Below, in pieces: positions 1-7,990 of a stretch of DNA of 64,000 nt. The stretch is from Candidatus Bathyarchaeota archaeon. GTDB lineage: Archaea; Thermoproteota; Bathyarchaeia; 40CM-2-53-6; DTGE01. The notes below the pieces were generated by a model, which was given only the letters and a program-made list of their open reading frames with translations, was not told the origin of the DNA and did not search any database. Made by a program: the position numbers and the translations under genes. Every line of letters begins with the position of its first letter. Position 1 is the first letter of the stretch. The stretch lies in NCBI GenBank assembly GCA_018396725.1, contig JAGTRC010000002.1, positions 62,001 to 126,000 on the forward strand, given 5' to 3'.

Positions 1-1572
1 GCCGAGATCCGCGTCCTCAGTCATGTTATACGGGTCCCAGCCACCTAACTCCTTCAGTTGCTGTGTTCTGAAATGGTTGCTGGTTCCTCCGAGGGGTATG
101 ACACCATCTACCTGGTCTAGGCCTTCAAGATAGTAATCATACCAGAATGAATACTCGAGAGAGAACCATCTGGTCAATAGATTCTCTTTAGGGTTATAGT
201 AATTCAACCGCGATTGAAGGCAAATAACATCCATCGACGCTCTGGAGAACGCGACCACCGCTTTTTTCAATTGGTCTGGTTCAGGATCGTCCTCCGCGTC
301 GTAGATTACGCAGTACTCTCCTCTCGCCCTGAGTAGACCATAGTTGCACGCCCTCGGTTTCGTCCTTATATCAGCGTCAGGAACAATCACGGGGTCGAAT
401 ATCTTCAGGAACTCCTTGTAACGCCATGTCAGCCTGTCGATGGAATCCTTGAGTAAAATAACGTCTTGGGCCTTTCCTACGAAACTTAGAGGAATCTCCA
501 TTATCCCTCCGGACATGGTTCTCACCTTTATAAGCGCCTCAGAAGGGTCTTCGCCTGGAATGACCTCCTCTAGGGTTCCGATTAAGGATCCGCTCCGATC
601 TAATATTTTCATTGAAGGCGATAGGATATTCGCGTCCACCGTCGCCCTGCCAAACAGGCCAGGTGGGGCCACTACGGTTTCAGGGTTCCCGAATAGGCCT
701 ATCCTCCTAGCCTCGCCAAGTGTTTCGTCATCCTTCTCTTCAATGAGGATCTTGACATCCAACTTCTCCTTAGGATAATCTAGGCTGTAAATGTTCTTCA
801 ATACGTGGCGCAGGGCCTTCGCCTCCCTATAGACAGGGACCAGGATCGTGTAGACCGGTAAGTCCTTCTCCTGCAAGCTCTCAACATCCTTACTGGAGAC
901 GTGCACAGCCCTGCGAGAGCCCCTGAAACCCTTAAAAGCTATGTAAAATTTCACCGGGTTCACGCAGAAGTATGCTATGTTGATGAGGGAGAAGAGAACG
1001 ATGAATGATAGAGGATAGTTTAAAACGAAGAGCACTGAAAAGAGGATTATGAAACCTAAGATCACCGATCTCTGCCATGGATACAACACTCTAAAAGCGG
1101 ACTCGTCAGGGCTTCGATAACGCAGCTCCTTCAAAGCCCTGCGCTCGTGAATTCCACTATAACCTTTGTCGATGGCTTCTTCAACCGCTTCGGTTGAGGC
1201 TACGCAAACCTCCACCTCCGCTCCGAAGAGGCTTTTCAGTACGTTGAAGAAATCGCTGTTGAATGGATTAGCCGTCGCCACCCTAACCCTTCCCTCAGAG
1301 ATCGAAAGCGGCAGGAAGAGGTTTTCTTTCAAGATCAAGTATGGAATCGCCGCAGCCAGATCAGCTTTTAAATCCATTCTTGGAATGTACTGTAATCCCA
1401 AAGCATCAGCTAGCTCGATGAAGAAGCCTTCATCAACCTCATACTTGTTCTCTCTTAGTTTGAAGACGAAGTTCTGCAAAGTTACCTGCGAGGATTCGAG
1501 TTTGGTGGCATCCGTTACGCCATGCTTCTTCGCAAGCTGTATCAACCATTCCTTGGTGATGGTCAACCCCAC
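1..1572 (-). CDS. Family 2 glycosyltransferase with MshEN-like N-terminus and PRC-barrel-like insert (partial)
   Basis: Read directly from the complement strand; the C-terminus lies beyond the left edge, leaving about 524 residues. The first ~120 residues resemble the T2SSE-N/MshEN domain found at the front of some bacterial processive glycosyltransferases. Two hydrophobic segments follow (about residues 155-195), then a GT2 catalytic domain with a DAEDDPEPDQ donor-site motif and a later GGWD...TEDADLG acceptor motif. Between the first GT2 strands and DAEDD lies an extra segment of ~95 residues; part of it (SPSMKILDRSG...LIGTLEEV...MEIPLSFV) looks like a PRC-barrel. The GTG at 1570-1572 is the first start after an in-frame stop; a TTG six bases further in is possible. 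The gene follows the response regulator on the same strand, so it is probably the output of that two-component system and makes a surface polysaccharide. Family is clear; the sugar is unknown. Confidence 0.75.
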   Translation of the reverse strand, partial: MGLTITKEWLIQLAKKHGVTDATKLESSQVTLQNFVFKLRENKYEVDEGFFIELADALGLQYIPRMDLKADLAAAIPYLILKENLFLPLSISEGRVRVATANPFNSDFFNVLKSLFGAEVEVCVASTEAVEEAIDKGYSGIHERRALKELRYRSPDESAFRVLYPWQRSVILGFIILFSVLFVLNYPLSFIVLFSLINIAYFCVNPVKFYIAFKGFRGSRRAVHVSSKDVESLQEKDLPVYTILVPVYREAKALRHVLKNIYSLDYPKEKLDVKILIEEKDDETLGEARRIGLFGNPETVVAPPGLFGRATVDANILSPSMKILDRSGSLIGTLEEVIPGEDPSEALIKVRTMSGGIMEIPLSFVGKAQDVILLKDSIDRLTWRYKEFLKIFDPVIVPDADIRTKPRACNYGLLRARGEYCVIYDAEDDPEPDQLKKAVVAFSRASMDVICLQSRLNYYNPKENLLTRWFSLEYSFWYDYYLEGLDQVDGVIPLGGTSNHFRTQQLKELGGWDPYNMTEDADLG

Positions 1573-1640
1573 ATCACTTCAAGGGTTGGAATCGACATTG
1601 TTCAAGCTTGGTTTGCTCGAGGTTATTCTTGGATCACACT

Positions 1641-2096
1641 TCACCGCTCCTCCGACCTCTTGAGCTTCTTTAACCGTGTTTCCATCCATTGTTTGACCTT
1701 ATCTTCGCTCAGCATCTCCATTTCAGTTTGCTCTCGGAGTTTTTCCTCCACAACCTTTAGGAGCTCCTTCGGGTTCACAGGTTTCATGAGAAAGGCGTCT
1801 GCCCCCAGGTTTAGGGATTTCACCGCATTTTCCAGGCTTGGATAGCCTGTAAGCATGATCTTCATCATCTTCGGCATAGTTTCATGCATCTTGACGAGTA
1901 GCTCGGTTCCCTCCATGTCTGGGAGTTTTATGTCAAGGATGGCCAAGTTGTAGATCTTTTTTCTAGACTTCTCTATGGCCTCCTTGCCGGTTTCCGCTGT
2001 TTCAACCTCGTAGCCTTTCATCTCCAGAATAGCCTTTAAGCTCCGCAGTATTGCCTTATCATCGTCGACGATTAAAATGGTCTTAACTTCCTCCAA
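1641..2096 (-). CDS. Response regulator, receiver domain with short C-terminal helix
   Basis: 151 residues: a CheY-like receiver domain (about 4-120) and a charged helical tail with no DNA-binding domain. Acidic pocket D11-D13, phospho-acceptor D55 in the LAILDIKLPD stretch, T83 in LTGY and K105 in MKP are all present, so phosphorylation chemistry should be intact. It starts 6 bases after the histidine kinase stop, so the two are co-transcribed partners; the downstream gene is a glycosyltransferase. With no output domain it probably acts by protein contact. Confidence 0.88.
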   Translation of the reverse strand: MEEVKTILIVDDDKAILRSLKAILEMKGYEVETAETGKEAIEKSRKKIYNLAILDIKLPDMEGTELLVKMHETMPKMMKIMLTGYPSLENAVKSLNLGADAFLMKPVNPKELLKVVEEKLREQTEMEMLSEDKVKQWMETRLKKLKRSEER

Positions 2097-2102
2097 GCAT
2101 CC

Positions 2103-3938
2103 TCACCCTTCTTTTAACGGCAACTCTATTGTGAATTTTGTTCCTACCCCAACTTTACTCTCAACTTTTATAGCGCCTCCATGCGCCTCGACTATTCGTT
2201 TGGTAACTGGCAGCCCCAGTCCTTGCCCCTTGGCCTTGGTGGTAAAGAAGGGTTTGAAGAGCTTATCCAGATTCTCCTCCGGTATCCCTTCTCCCGTATC
2301 CTGTACGTTTATTAACGCGACAGCCCCCCTCCTTAAGGTTGTTATCGTGATCCGACCCCCCTCAGGCATGGCCTGAATTGCATTTATGATCAGGTTTGTG
2401 AGCGCCCGTTGGATCATCGCGCCGTCAATCTTTAGATCTGGAAATTCATCTTTAAAGTTCAACGAGATCTCCACCGTTTCCGGCTTCTTTATGTTTGAAA
2501 CCGTGTTTTCGATCAGTCGCGTTAAGTTCGTTGGTTGGAATTGAGGCTGTAAAGGTCTTCCAAAGTCTTGTAGATCTGAGACGATCTTATTCATATACTC
2601 GATCTGCTCCTCCATGCTGGAGCATAACTCTCTGATCTGCTCGGCTTTATCATGGTCAGGGACATTTGGCAGGATCGATTTTAAATGCTCACCGGCTAGA
2701 TAGACGATGTTCATCATGACTTGGAGTGGGTTGCGGAGGTCGTGGCCAACCATCATCGCGACCTCTCCTATAGCTGCAAGCCTCTCGTATCTCAGCAGTT
2801 TCCTTGTCCGCTCCTCCACCAACTCCTCCAGATGTTCGAGATGGCGTCGAATCTGCCTTTGATGCTCCTCCAATTGTTCCAGCATGCCGTTCACGTTTTC
2901 AGTCAGACTTGATATTTCATCCCTTCCAGTAACAGGGATGCGAGTAGCCACATTTCCCGTCCTTCCAACTTCATCCACCATTCGTTCTAACCTAATCACC
3001 CTTGAAGTGATCGACTTTTCAACGAGAATTATAATGGCCACGGCATAAGCTGAAGCGCTGAGGAGCATGGAATAAATAAAGTAAGCGACGTTCCGCTTAG
3101 CCTCGTTGTAAACGTTCCTTGGTAGGTCAACTCTCAAAACAAGGGCGGGCTCGCCGTAGATGTCTTTTATTAACGAGTAGCCAGATACCGACTCTTCACT
3201 CAAAGGTCTGACGAAGATCTCACTCCGATCCGCTAACAGGGACGTGGTCGCCGTTTGAAAATCCGAGGGAAGCTTTGAATCGTCGACTTGAAAAATATTG
3301 ATTGAGAGATGCGCTGTTTCGCTTAGACGAGACACCTCATCCGAGTCAAGGTACCTTCCCATAATCAAAGCTCCGCGAATCGGTCCTGTATATCTGCTGG
3401 TCAGGATCGGAGCCGAAGTTACTATCAACGGGCCTTCAGGAAGGATTAGAACCCCCGCTACCGCGCTTCTTTCATTGGAGTGATGTACGAGGGGGCTATT
3501 CGGGCCTATATGCTCCAACATACCTGAAGGTATCTGAATTTCACATCCTTTCCTTAAATCGAATCCTCTCTGAAACACTATTTGACCATCCGTGTTGACG
3601 AACAACATCAAATTCAACTTCAGATTGAGGAAAGTCTCGTCGACAAGGTTTGTTTCGACATACTTCTCGTTTCTATTGATCATAAACGCGTAAGTGTCAT
3701 CCCAAGACGCGTAGTCGCGAGTTATGGAGAGCATTTTTTCCAACTCATCCGAAAAAGCGTTGAGAGCCCGCCTAACATTTTGCCGCGCATCGTCCTCCTC
3801 CATCTCAGCAGCCGTTCTAAGCATGGTCACCTGCGCAAATCCATATAGTATAATAATCAACGCAAGGGTGGTTGAAGACATGATCAACAGGATCTTTGCT
3901 CTAAGCTTCATGTGCTGAAACCTCAACTCCAAATCCAT
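2103..3938 (-). CDS. Membrane sensor histidine kinase (CHASE4-like, HAMP, HisKA, HATPase)
   Basis: 611 residues. Transmembrane helix at about 14-35, an extracellular region of ~245 residues with the DYASWDDTYAF motif typical of CHASE4 sensor domains, a second helix at about 285-306, HAMP to ~357, a coiled coil, then the dimerisation/phosphotransfer domain with H399 in VGHDLRNPLQ. The ATPase domain carries an N box (NLIINAIQ), a G1 box (DTGEGIPEENL) and a G2 box (GLGLPVTKRI). All catalytic parts are intact. It is the first gene of a minus-strand operon with the response regulator and glycosyltransferase. Two-component systems in archaea are mostly acquired from bacteria, and this A+T-richer block sits beside an integrase remnant, so acquisition by transfer is likely. 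Confidence 0.9.
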   Translation of the reverse strand: MDLELRFQHMKLRAKILLIMSSTTLALIIILYGFAQVTMLRTAAEMEEDDARQNVRRALNAFSDELEKMLSITRDYASWDDTYAFMINRNEKYVETNLVDETFLNLKLNLMLFVNTDGQIVFQRGFDLRKGCEIQIPSGMLEHIGPNSPLVHHSNERSAVAGVLILPEGPLIVTSAPILTSRYTGPIRGALIMGRYLDSDEVSRLSETAHLSINIFQVDDSKLPSDFQTATTSLLADRSEIFVRPLSEESVSGYSLIKDIYGEPALVLRVDLPRNVYNEAKRNVAYFIYSMLLSASAYAVAIIILVEKSITSRVIRLERMVDEVGRTGNVATRIPVTGRDEISSLTENVNGMLEQLEEHQRQIRRHLEHLEELVEERTRKLLRYERLAAIGEVAMMVGHDLRNPLQVMMNIVYLAGEHLKSILPNVPDHDKAEQIRELCSSMEEQIEYMNKIVSDLQDFGRPLQPQFQPTNLTRLIENTVSNIKKPETVEISLNFKDEFPDLKIDGAMIQRALTNLIINAIQAMPEGGRITITTLRRGAVALINVQDTGEGIPEENLDKLFKPFFTTKAKGQGLGLPVTKRIVEAHGGAIKVESKVGVGTKFTIELPLKEG

Positions 3939-4039
3939 AAAGATCGAGTGATAACCAATAATTTAACCGTTTTTAAACTTAAATTTTTCTTATCAAGCTT
4001 TCTCAAAACATGTAAATCCTTAAAATAGAAGCCCGACTT

Positions 4040-4417
4040 TCAAGCCATAAATGTTTTATCCAGCACCTCTTGGATGGAAACTCTTTCATCAACGAAGCTT
4101 GAACCATTGATCTTAATGTTAATGGCCAAATTAACCCTGTTAAATTCAAACCGACTTAACGGCTTTAAGCGTTGAAGCTATATAGCCTCCTTTAAACCCT
4201 CGTCCTCAAGCCTGTTAACGGCTCTAAGCAAAACTTCAGAGGCCTTTTCCTCACCTAAATCGATCAACCGCCTAGGCGTTAAATTTAGGCTTTGATAAAA
4301 GCTCCAAGCCTTCTAAGGCATATATTGGCAATATCTTGGAGCTCATAACCAAGTTCCTAAACCAAAACTTGAACTGCTTATCTTCGAGCAAATAACATAC
4401 TTGGCCCTGCTGGTCAT
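4040..4417 (-). pseudogene. Remnant of an archaeal tyrosine recombinase (integrase), N-terminal part
   Basis: No open frame survives, but reading the minus strand across frames gives pieces in the right order: MTSRAKY, a shift to LLEDKQFKFWFRNLVMSSKI, a stop and shift to a piece around EEKASEVLLRAVNRLEDEG, another stop, then SRFEFNRVNLAINIKINGSS, and lastly DERVSIQEVLDKTFMA before a TGA at 4040-4042. From memory of archaeal integrases, this matches the N-terminal SAM-like/core-binding domain (a WxRNL..GS.I motif, a helix, then NIKI...DERVP..EEL). The catalytic domain with R/H/Y residues is missing. It begins 20 bases beyond the 3' end of tRNA-Trp, the usual integration target. The stretch 3939-4436 contains nothing else that I can recognise. 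Confidence 0.55.
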
Positions 4418-4436
4418 GGGAGAATTTCCAAACTTA

Positions 4437-4627
4437 TGGTGGGGCCGAAGGGATTTGAACCCTCGACTTCCGCCTCAACGCCTACGGGTTTCCTCTGCGC
4501 TCCGGAAGCTCTTCATCCCTTTAAGGTCCGCAAACCCATATCCCCGTCGCATCTGGAGCCCCTAACGGATCATTATTCTGTCGTCATACCTGGCTAGACT
4601 CCGCCAGAGACACCTGCCTACGGCCCC
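4437..4627 (-). tRNA. tRNA-Trp (anticodon CCA) with four inferred introns, CCA encoded
   Basis: Acceptor strands GGGGCCG (4621-4627) and CGGCCCC (4441-4447), A discriminator and encoded CCA (4437-4439). T arm 4448-4464. A consistent 77-nt mature tRNA appears if four segments are removed: 4600-4618 (after base 9), 4562-4579 (inside the anticodon stem, 28/29), 4490-4552 (37/38, the classical site) and 4469-4482 (variable loop). The rebuilt anticodon arm is ACGGG-CTCCAGA-CCCGT, a perfect stem with the Trp CCA loop. At 37/38 the pre-tRNA forms a bulge-helix-bulge: AGA and AAA three-base bulges and a TGCG/CGCA intron helix. The 14-base variable-loop intron is the least certain. A second GGGGCCG copy lies just upstream (4633-4639). 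Confidence 0.8.
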
Positions 4628-4665
4628 TTCACCGGCCCCAACCTATTAAACTCCGATTCCGAATA

Positions 4666-5604
4666 TTAATTTTTCTGATATGCCTCGCCCCCATCCCTAC
4701 TCCTTTCCATTCCTTTCCATCCCCTCTGGGTAAGCCTCACCCCTGAGAGGACCAGGCCCATCCCGGCTAGGAAGGGGAATGTAAGCTTCTCCCCCAAGAT
4801 CACGGCTGAGGTGACGGCTGCGAACACTGGGCTCAGATACATGAAGGAGCTGGCCCTGGCGGCCTCCATCCTCCTTAGGGAATAATAGTAGATGAAGTAG
4901 GCTAGGCCTGAGAGGAGGCCCCAGTAGAGCAGGAGCAGCCAGGTCCTCGGGCTCGCCGTAAGGAAGGCTTGGAACCCCGTGGAGGCGCCGGCCGCCACGG
5001 CTTGAAGCACTGCCCCGGAGCCCGCAGCCACCAGCGTCACCCTCAGGGGATCCTCATCCCTAAGCCTCCTCCCCAATATGGTGTACACGGCTGAGGCTAA
5101 GGCCCCTGAAAGGGATAGTACGAAACCCGAGGCATCCATCCCCTGGATCGGGGACGAGAGGATACCCGTCGTAGCCTGGACGATCAAGGCTACCCCGAGG
5201 AAGGAAGCAGCTATGCCCAGGTAGTTGGCCACAGATAAGGCCTCCCCCAGGATCGAGGCGGCTATGAGGGCCACGAATATGGTGCTCGTAGCCACTAGTA
5301 TGCCGTTCACGGATGCAGGTATCCTCTGCAGGGCTGAGAAACTCAGTATGGGATATATGAAGAAGATGACTATCCCCGCCGCGGCCATCCAGGGCATCCT
5401 ATCCCATCTAAACCCGCCCTTAGGCCTGGAGAAGGGCAGGGTCGAGGCGAGCATCAGGAAGCTCAGCGCGGCGCTGGCCAGGCTCACCTGGATGGGATGC
5501 AGCTCCTCCAAGATGAGCTTTATAACCGGATGCCCCGAACCCCATATGAAAGCGGCCACCACCAACAGCGGATACTCCCTCCTCAAACCCCGCCACCTCC
5601 TCAA
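4666..5604 (-). CDS. DMT-superfamily (EamA) membrane transporter
   Basis: 312 residues with about ten hydrophobic helices arranged as two EamA repeats; the first starts with AAFIWGSGHPVIKLIL and the second ends in the conserved ILGEKLTFPFLAGMGLVLSG stretch. Both repeats have the family's proline/glycine spacing (for example LGEALSVANYLGIAASFLGV). Length is normal for the drug/metabolite exporter family. These proteins move small metabolites such as amino acids across the cytoplasmic membrane; the substrate cannot be told. It lies just upstream of tRNA-Trp and 45 bases downstream of the MtrH-like gene on the same strand, so it could be read through from that promoter. Confidence 0.85.
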   Translation of the reverse strand: MRRWRGLRREYPLLVVAAFIWGSGHPVIKLILEELHPIQVSLASAALSFLMLASTLPFSRPKGGFRWDRMPWMAAAGIVIFFIYPILSFSALQRIPASVNGILVATSTIFVALIAASILGEALSVANYLGIAASFLGVALIVQATTGILSSPIQGMDASGFVLSLSGALASAVYTILGRRLRDEDPLRVTLVAAGSGAVLQAVAAGASTGFQAFLTASPRTWLLLLYWGLLSGLAYFIYYYSLRRMEAARASSFMYLSPVFAAVTSAVILGEKLTFPFLAGMGLVLSGVRLTQRGWKGMERSRDGGEAYQKN

Positions 5605-5649
5605 AGACCAGGAGACAGGGGATGATGGGGAGCCAGGGGTATTAATGGT

Positions 5650-6576
5650 TTACCAGATCTTGTAGAATGGGTGGTCCCCGGTCCTCGGCCTTATCCCGCA
5701 CCGCCTGTTCGCATAGGCGATTAGGGCGTCTACGAGGGCGCATGACGGGAAGACCCTCTCGGCCTCCTCTATCGGGCCGTACAGGATGAAGTCGGCTCCC
5801 TGAAGCTGGGTTACCACGTCCACGGCGGAGTCGCAGACCTGGAAGACCTGCTTCGGGAGGGCTTTCCTCCTCCTCCAGGTGTAGGTGGCGTTGGAGGGGC
5901 CGCAGCCGCAGGGGAGGCCGAACTCCTCCTTGCAGAGGTGGATCGCCTTAGCAGCCAACCCTATGCTGGCCAGGTCTAGGACCGCCGTATCGATGAGCTT
6001 GTTCTCCACGCCCGCCTCCTCGGCCAATTCTAGGAGCCCCCTGCGGCCGTTGAAGCCCTTCAAGACGTCTATCCTATCCTCAGGCCACACCTTCCTCATG
6101 TGGAAGGCTAGGAGCACCGCGGATTTAACCCCGTGATCCCTGAGGGAGCGGACCTCCTCCTCCCCGGTGTGCTCATCGATGGAGTTGTATACTGCGCGGC
6201 TGAGCAGGCCGACCTCCGATAAATGTTTAACCACGGGTATCCTCACCTGTGCCGAGGGGCCGTCCACGAGGAAGGGTGCATCGCACCTATCGGCCACGAA
6301 CTCGATCCTCTCGATGAGGGTTTCAGGGGTGGGCCCCACCACGTCTATTACCTGGGGGTTCCCCGTCGCCTCCGAGAGCTCCACAGCCCTGTTTATGAGA
6401 TCCTCAGCCCTACTCTCATCGAACTCCCCGGTGGATGGATCCCTGATGATGCTGTGTCCGCTGTAAAAGATGGTCCCGATTAAGACCGTCGGAAGCTCCC
6501 CCGGTTGGCCGCCGAGCCTCACCTTAGGGGTTATCTCCACTATCCTCTGCTCGCGCCTGAAGGTGAACAACCGCAT
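5650..6576 (-). CDS. MtrH-like methyltransferase (tetrahydropterin side of corrinoid methyl transfer)
   Basis: 308 residues with the TIM-barrel signature of the methyl-H4MPT:corrinoid methyltransferase subunit MtrH: a FTFRREQRIVEI N-terminus, GGQPGELPTVLIGTIFYSGH, later QVIDVVGPTPETL, TAVLDLASIGLAAKA and the GCGPSN loop. I place the start at ATG 6576 behind a GGTGGGTGG ribosome-binding site; the longer open frame to 6744 has an unrelated A+T-rich leader. The other Mtr subunits are absent from the window, so this is probably not a methanogenic Mtr complex. The corrinoid protein, MtaA/UroD-like methyltransferase and corrinoid activator are read divergently from the same intergenic region, so MtrH most likely passes methyl groups between that corrinoid protein and tetrahydromethanopterin or tetrahydrofolate. 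A small hairpin (6596-6612) lies in its leader. Confidence 0.85.
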   Translation of the reverse strand: MRLFTFRREQRIVEITPKVRLGGQPGELPTVLIGTIFYSGHSIIRDPSTGEFDESRAEDLINRAVELSEATGNPQVIDVVGPTPETLIERIEFVADRCDAPFLVDGPSAQVRIPVVKHLSEVGLLSRAVYNSIDEHTGEEEVRSLRDHGVKSAVLLAFHMRKVWPEDRIDVLKGFNGRRGLLELAEEAGVENKLIDTAVLDLASIGLAAKAIHLCKEEFGLPCGCGPSNATYTWRRRKALPKQVFQVCDSAVDVVTQLQGADFILYGPIEEAERVFPSCALVDALIAYANRRCGIRPRTGDHPFYKIW

Positions 6577-6723
6577 CCACCCACCTTCACGTAAATGGAT
6601 CTGGGTGATCCAGGTTAATAACATAATAATATAATATTTTCTAAAAGCTAAGGCCCATTTTTGGAATGTAACGTCCAAAATTGGATCAGTTCGATCAAAA
6701 AATATAAATTTTACGGCAAGGTT

Positions 6724-6741
6724 TACCCCTTGTAAGGGGTA
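6724..6741. promoter_or_regulatory. Palindromic operator candidate in the divergent mtrH / corrinoid-module intergenic region
   Basis: Perfect arms TACCCCTT and AAGGGGTA separated by GT. On the mtrH side a TATA-like AAATTTATATTTTTT lies directly downstream on the minus strand (about 6699-6715), so a protein bound here would cover the factor-B/TATA region. On the plus side CTATATAG lies about 65 bases away (6807-6814). The position fits a regulator controlling both directions; no regulator gene is adjacent. Confidence 0.45.
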
Positions 6742-6878
6742 CAATCTAGGGATGAAGCCAAGCTTTATAGCGGAGTCAACGGGTTATGGCTTCCTCCTAC
6801 GAGAAAACTATATAGAGAGACATCATTTATTATGTTGTATAGGTTTGGGATGATGCTTGGCGTTCTAAGGGGGTTGAT

Positions 6879-7211
6879 ATGGATCGCGTGAGGGAGCTGT
6901 TTGAAAGGGTCGGCTCCAAGTGCATCAGGGAGTTCGGCGGGTCGGGGATGGCCCCTAAGCTTAAGATATACTTCGGGGGCGTGGACGCCCTCTGGATATC
7001 CGAGGGGGAAGCCAAGGTTAGAGGGGTTGAGGAAGGAGGCTTCTACAAGTTCTGGGAGGCGAGCGAGTTCTCCGAGTATACCGGCCCCGAGGAGATGCTC
7101 GGCGACAATTCCAGGATGGCTGAAGCGAAGACCGTGGAGCTCATCTACGGGGAGGGGAGGAAGGTCTTCGATTCATGGGGGGAGTTCATCCGGTGGCTGG
7201 AGGATGAGTGA
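6879..7211 (+). CDS. Unknown 110-residue protein at the head of the methyl-transfer operon
   Basis: I do not recognise the family. The protein is acidic, alpha/beta in appearance, with one cysteine (residue 14), no membrane segment and no signal peptide. Its middle (KIYFGGVDALWI) and end (FDSWGEFIRWLEDE) look like a folded small domain. It is preceded by TATA-like CTATATAG and TTATTATG elements and followed 33 bases later by the corrinoid protein gene, with a shared direction. It may be an accessory factor of the methyltransferase system; nothing in the sequence proves this. Confidence 0.65.
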   Translation: MDRVRELFERVGSKCIREFGGSGMAPKLKIYFGGVDALWISEGEAKVRGVEEGGFYKFWEASEFSEYTGPEEMLGDNSRMAEAKTVELIYGEGRKVFDSWGEFIRWLEDE

Positions 7212-7244
7212 AGGGGGAGCATCCATGGGAGGTGCCCGGTCTAG

Positions 7245-7925
7245 TTGGCGGAGCCTTTGAGGAAGCTCACCCAGGCGGTGGTGGACTTGGATGAGGCTGC
7301 CGTGAGGATGGCTGCCGAGGAGGCGGTGAAGGCCGGAGTGGACTCAAGAGAGGCAGTCAGGGCGTTGGCTGAAGGCATGAGGATAATAGGGGAGAAGTGG
7401 CAGAGATGCGAAGTGTTCATGCCTGAAGTACTGGTGGCTGCGGATGCCTTCTACGCGGGCATGGAGGTCCTCCTCCCGAGGCTGGCCGATAAAACCGGCG
7501 AGGGGGTTTTCTCGGGAGTCATGGTTATAGGAACCATATATGGCGACGTCCACACCGTGGGCAAGGACGTCGCCAAGGCCGTGTTCGCGGCTGAGCTTAA
7601 CCTCCGCGTCGTAGACTTGGGCGTTGAGGTGCCCTCCCACAGATTCGTGGAGGCGGTTAAGGAGTACGACGCCGACATAGTTGGTTTGGGAACCTACATG
7701 AGCGAGACCTTCTTCAACACCCCGAAGGTGATCGAGGCTTTGGAGAGGGCGGGTTTAAGGGATAGGGTGATAGTGGTGTGCGGAGGACCCGCCGTGGACA
7801 TGCGTACAGCCAAGAAGTTCGGGGCGGACGGCGCCTGGAGCGATGCATGGGAGGCCGTCCCGGAGATCAGGAGGATGCTGGACGAATTGAGAAGGAGGAG
7901 GGCAGCCGCGCAGCCCAACCCCTAA
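7245..7925 (+). CDS. Corrinoid (B12-binding) protein of a methyltransferase system
   Basis: 226 residues: an N-terminal four-helix cap (about 1-85) and a C-terminal Rossmann-like cobalamin domain. The B12 motif is GDVHTVGKD (D101, H103, G106), with H103 as lower cobalt ligand, followed by VGLGTYMSETF and VVCGGPAVD loops that cradle the nucleotide tail. The family usually reads DxHDIGK; here T replaces the second D. Start is TTG at 7245 behind GGGAGGTG at 7228-7235. It should carry the methyl group between the UroD/MtaA-like enzyme and the MtrH-like enzyme and be kept active by the ATP-dependent activator at 9356. Methylated donor unknown (methanol, methylamine, methoxy-aromatic or other). Confidence 0.92.
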   Translation: MAEPLRKLTQAVVDLDEAAVRMAAEEAVKAGVDSREAVRALAEGMRIIGEKWQRCEVFMPEVLVAADAFYAGMEVLLPRLADKTGEGVFSGVMVIGTIYGDVHTVGKDVAKAVFAAELNLRVVDLGVEVPSHRFVEAVKEYDADIVGLGTYMSETFFNTPKVIEALERAGLRDRVIVVCGGPAVDMRTAKKFGADGAWSDAWEAVPEIRRMLDELRRRRAAAQPNP

Positions 7926-7990
7926 ACCGGCCGGTTTAGAAGGTGGTGGGCCGTCTTAAATAATCCGTCCCAGATGACGGGTCGAGCAGG

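Noticed and set aside
4552-4582. Uninterrupted anticodon arm ACAGA-ATAATGA-TCCGT (anticodon AAT) in tRNA-Trp gene
   Set aside because: Needs an A-C mismatch and an A34 anticodon that archaea do not use; the spliced Trp reading has a perfect stem and a bulge-helix-bulge.
4437-4627. Ala(TGC) or Arg(GCG) reading using the GGGTTTGCG / AAACCC stem
   Set aside because: Lacks the G3-U70 pair of tRNA-Ala, and the Arg reading needs an extra intron and a weak stem; GGGTTTGCG pairs within the 37/38 intron.
4621-4639. Direct repeat of GGGGCCG beside the tRNA-Trp 5' end as an attachment-site repeat
   Set aside because: Only seven bases and on the 5' side; integrases of this type use the 3' half of the tRNA.
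5650-6744. Longer MtrH with 56 extra N-terminal residues
   Set aside because: The extension covers the TATA and palindrome, has no MtrH similarity, and a strong ribosome-binding site precedes ATG 6576.
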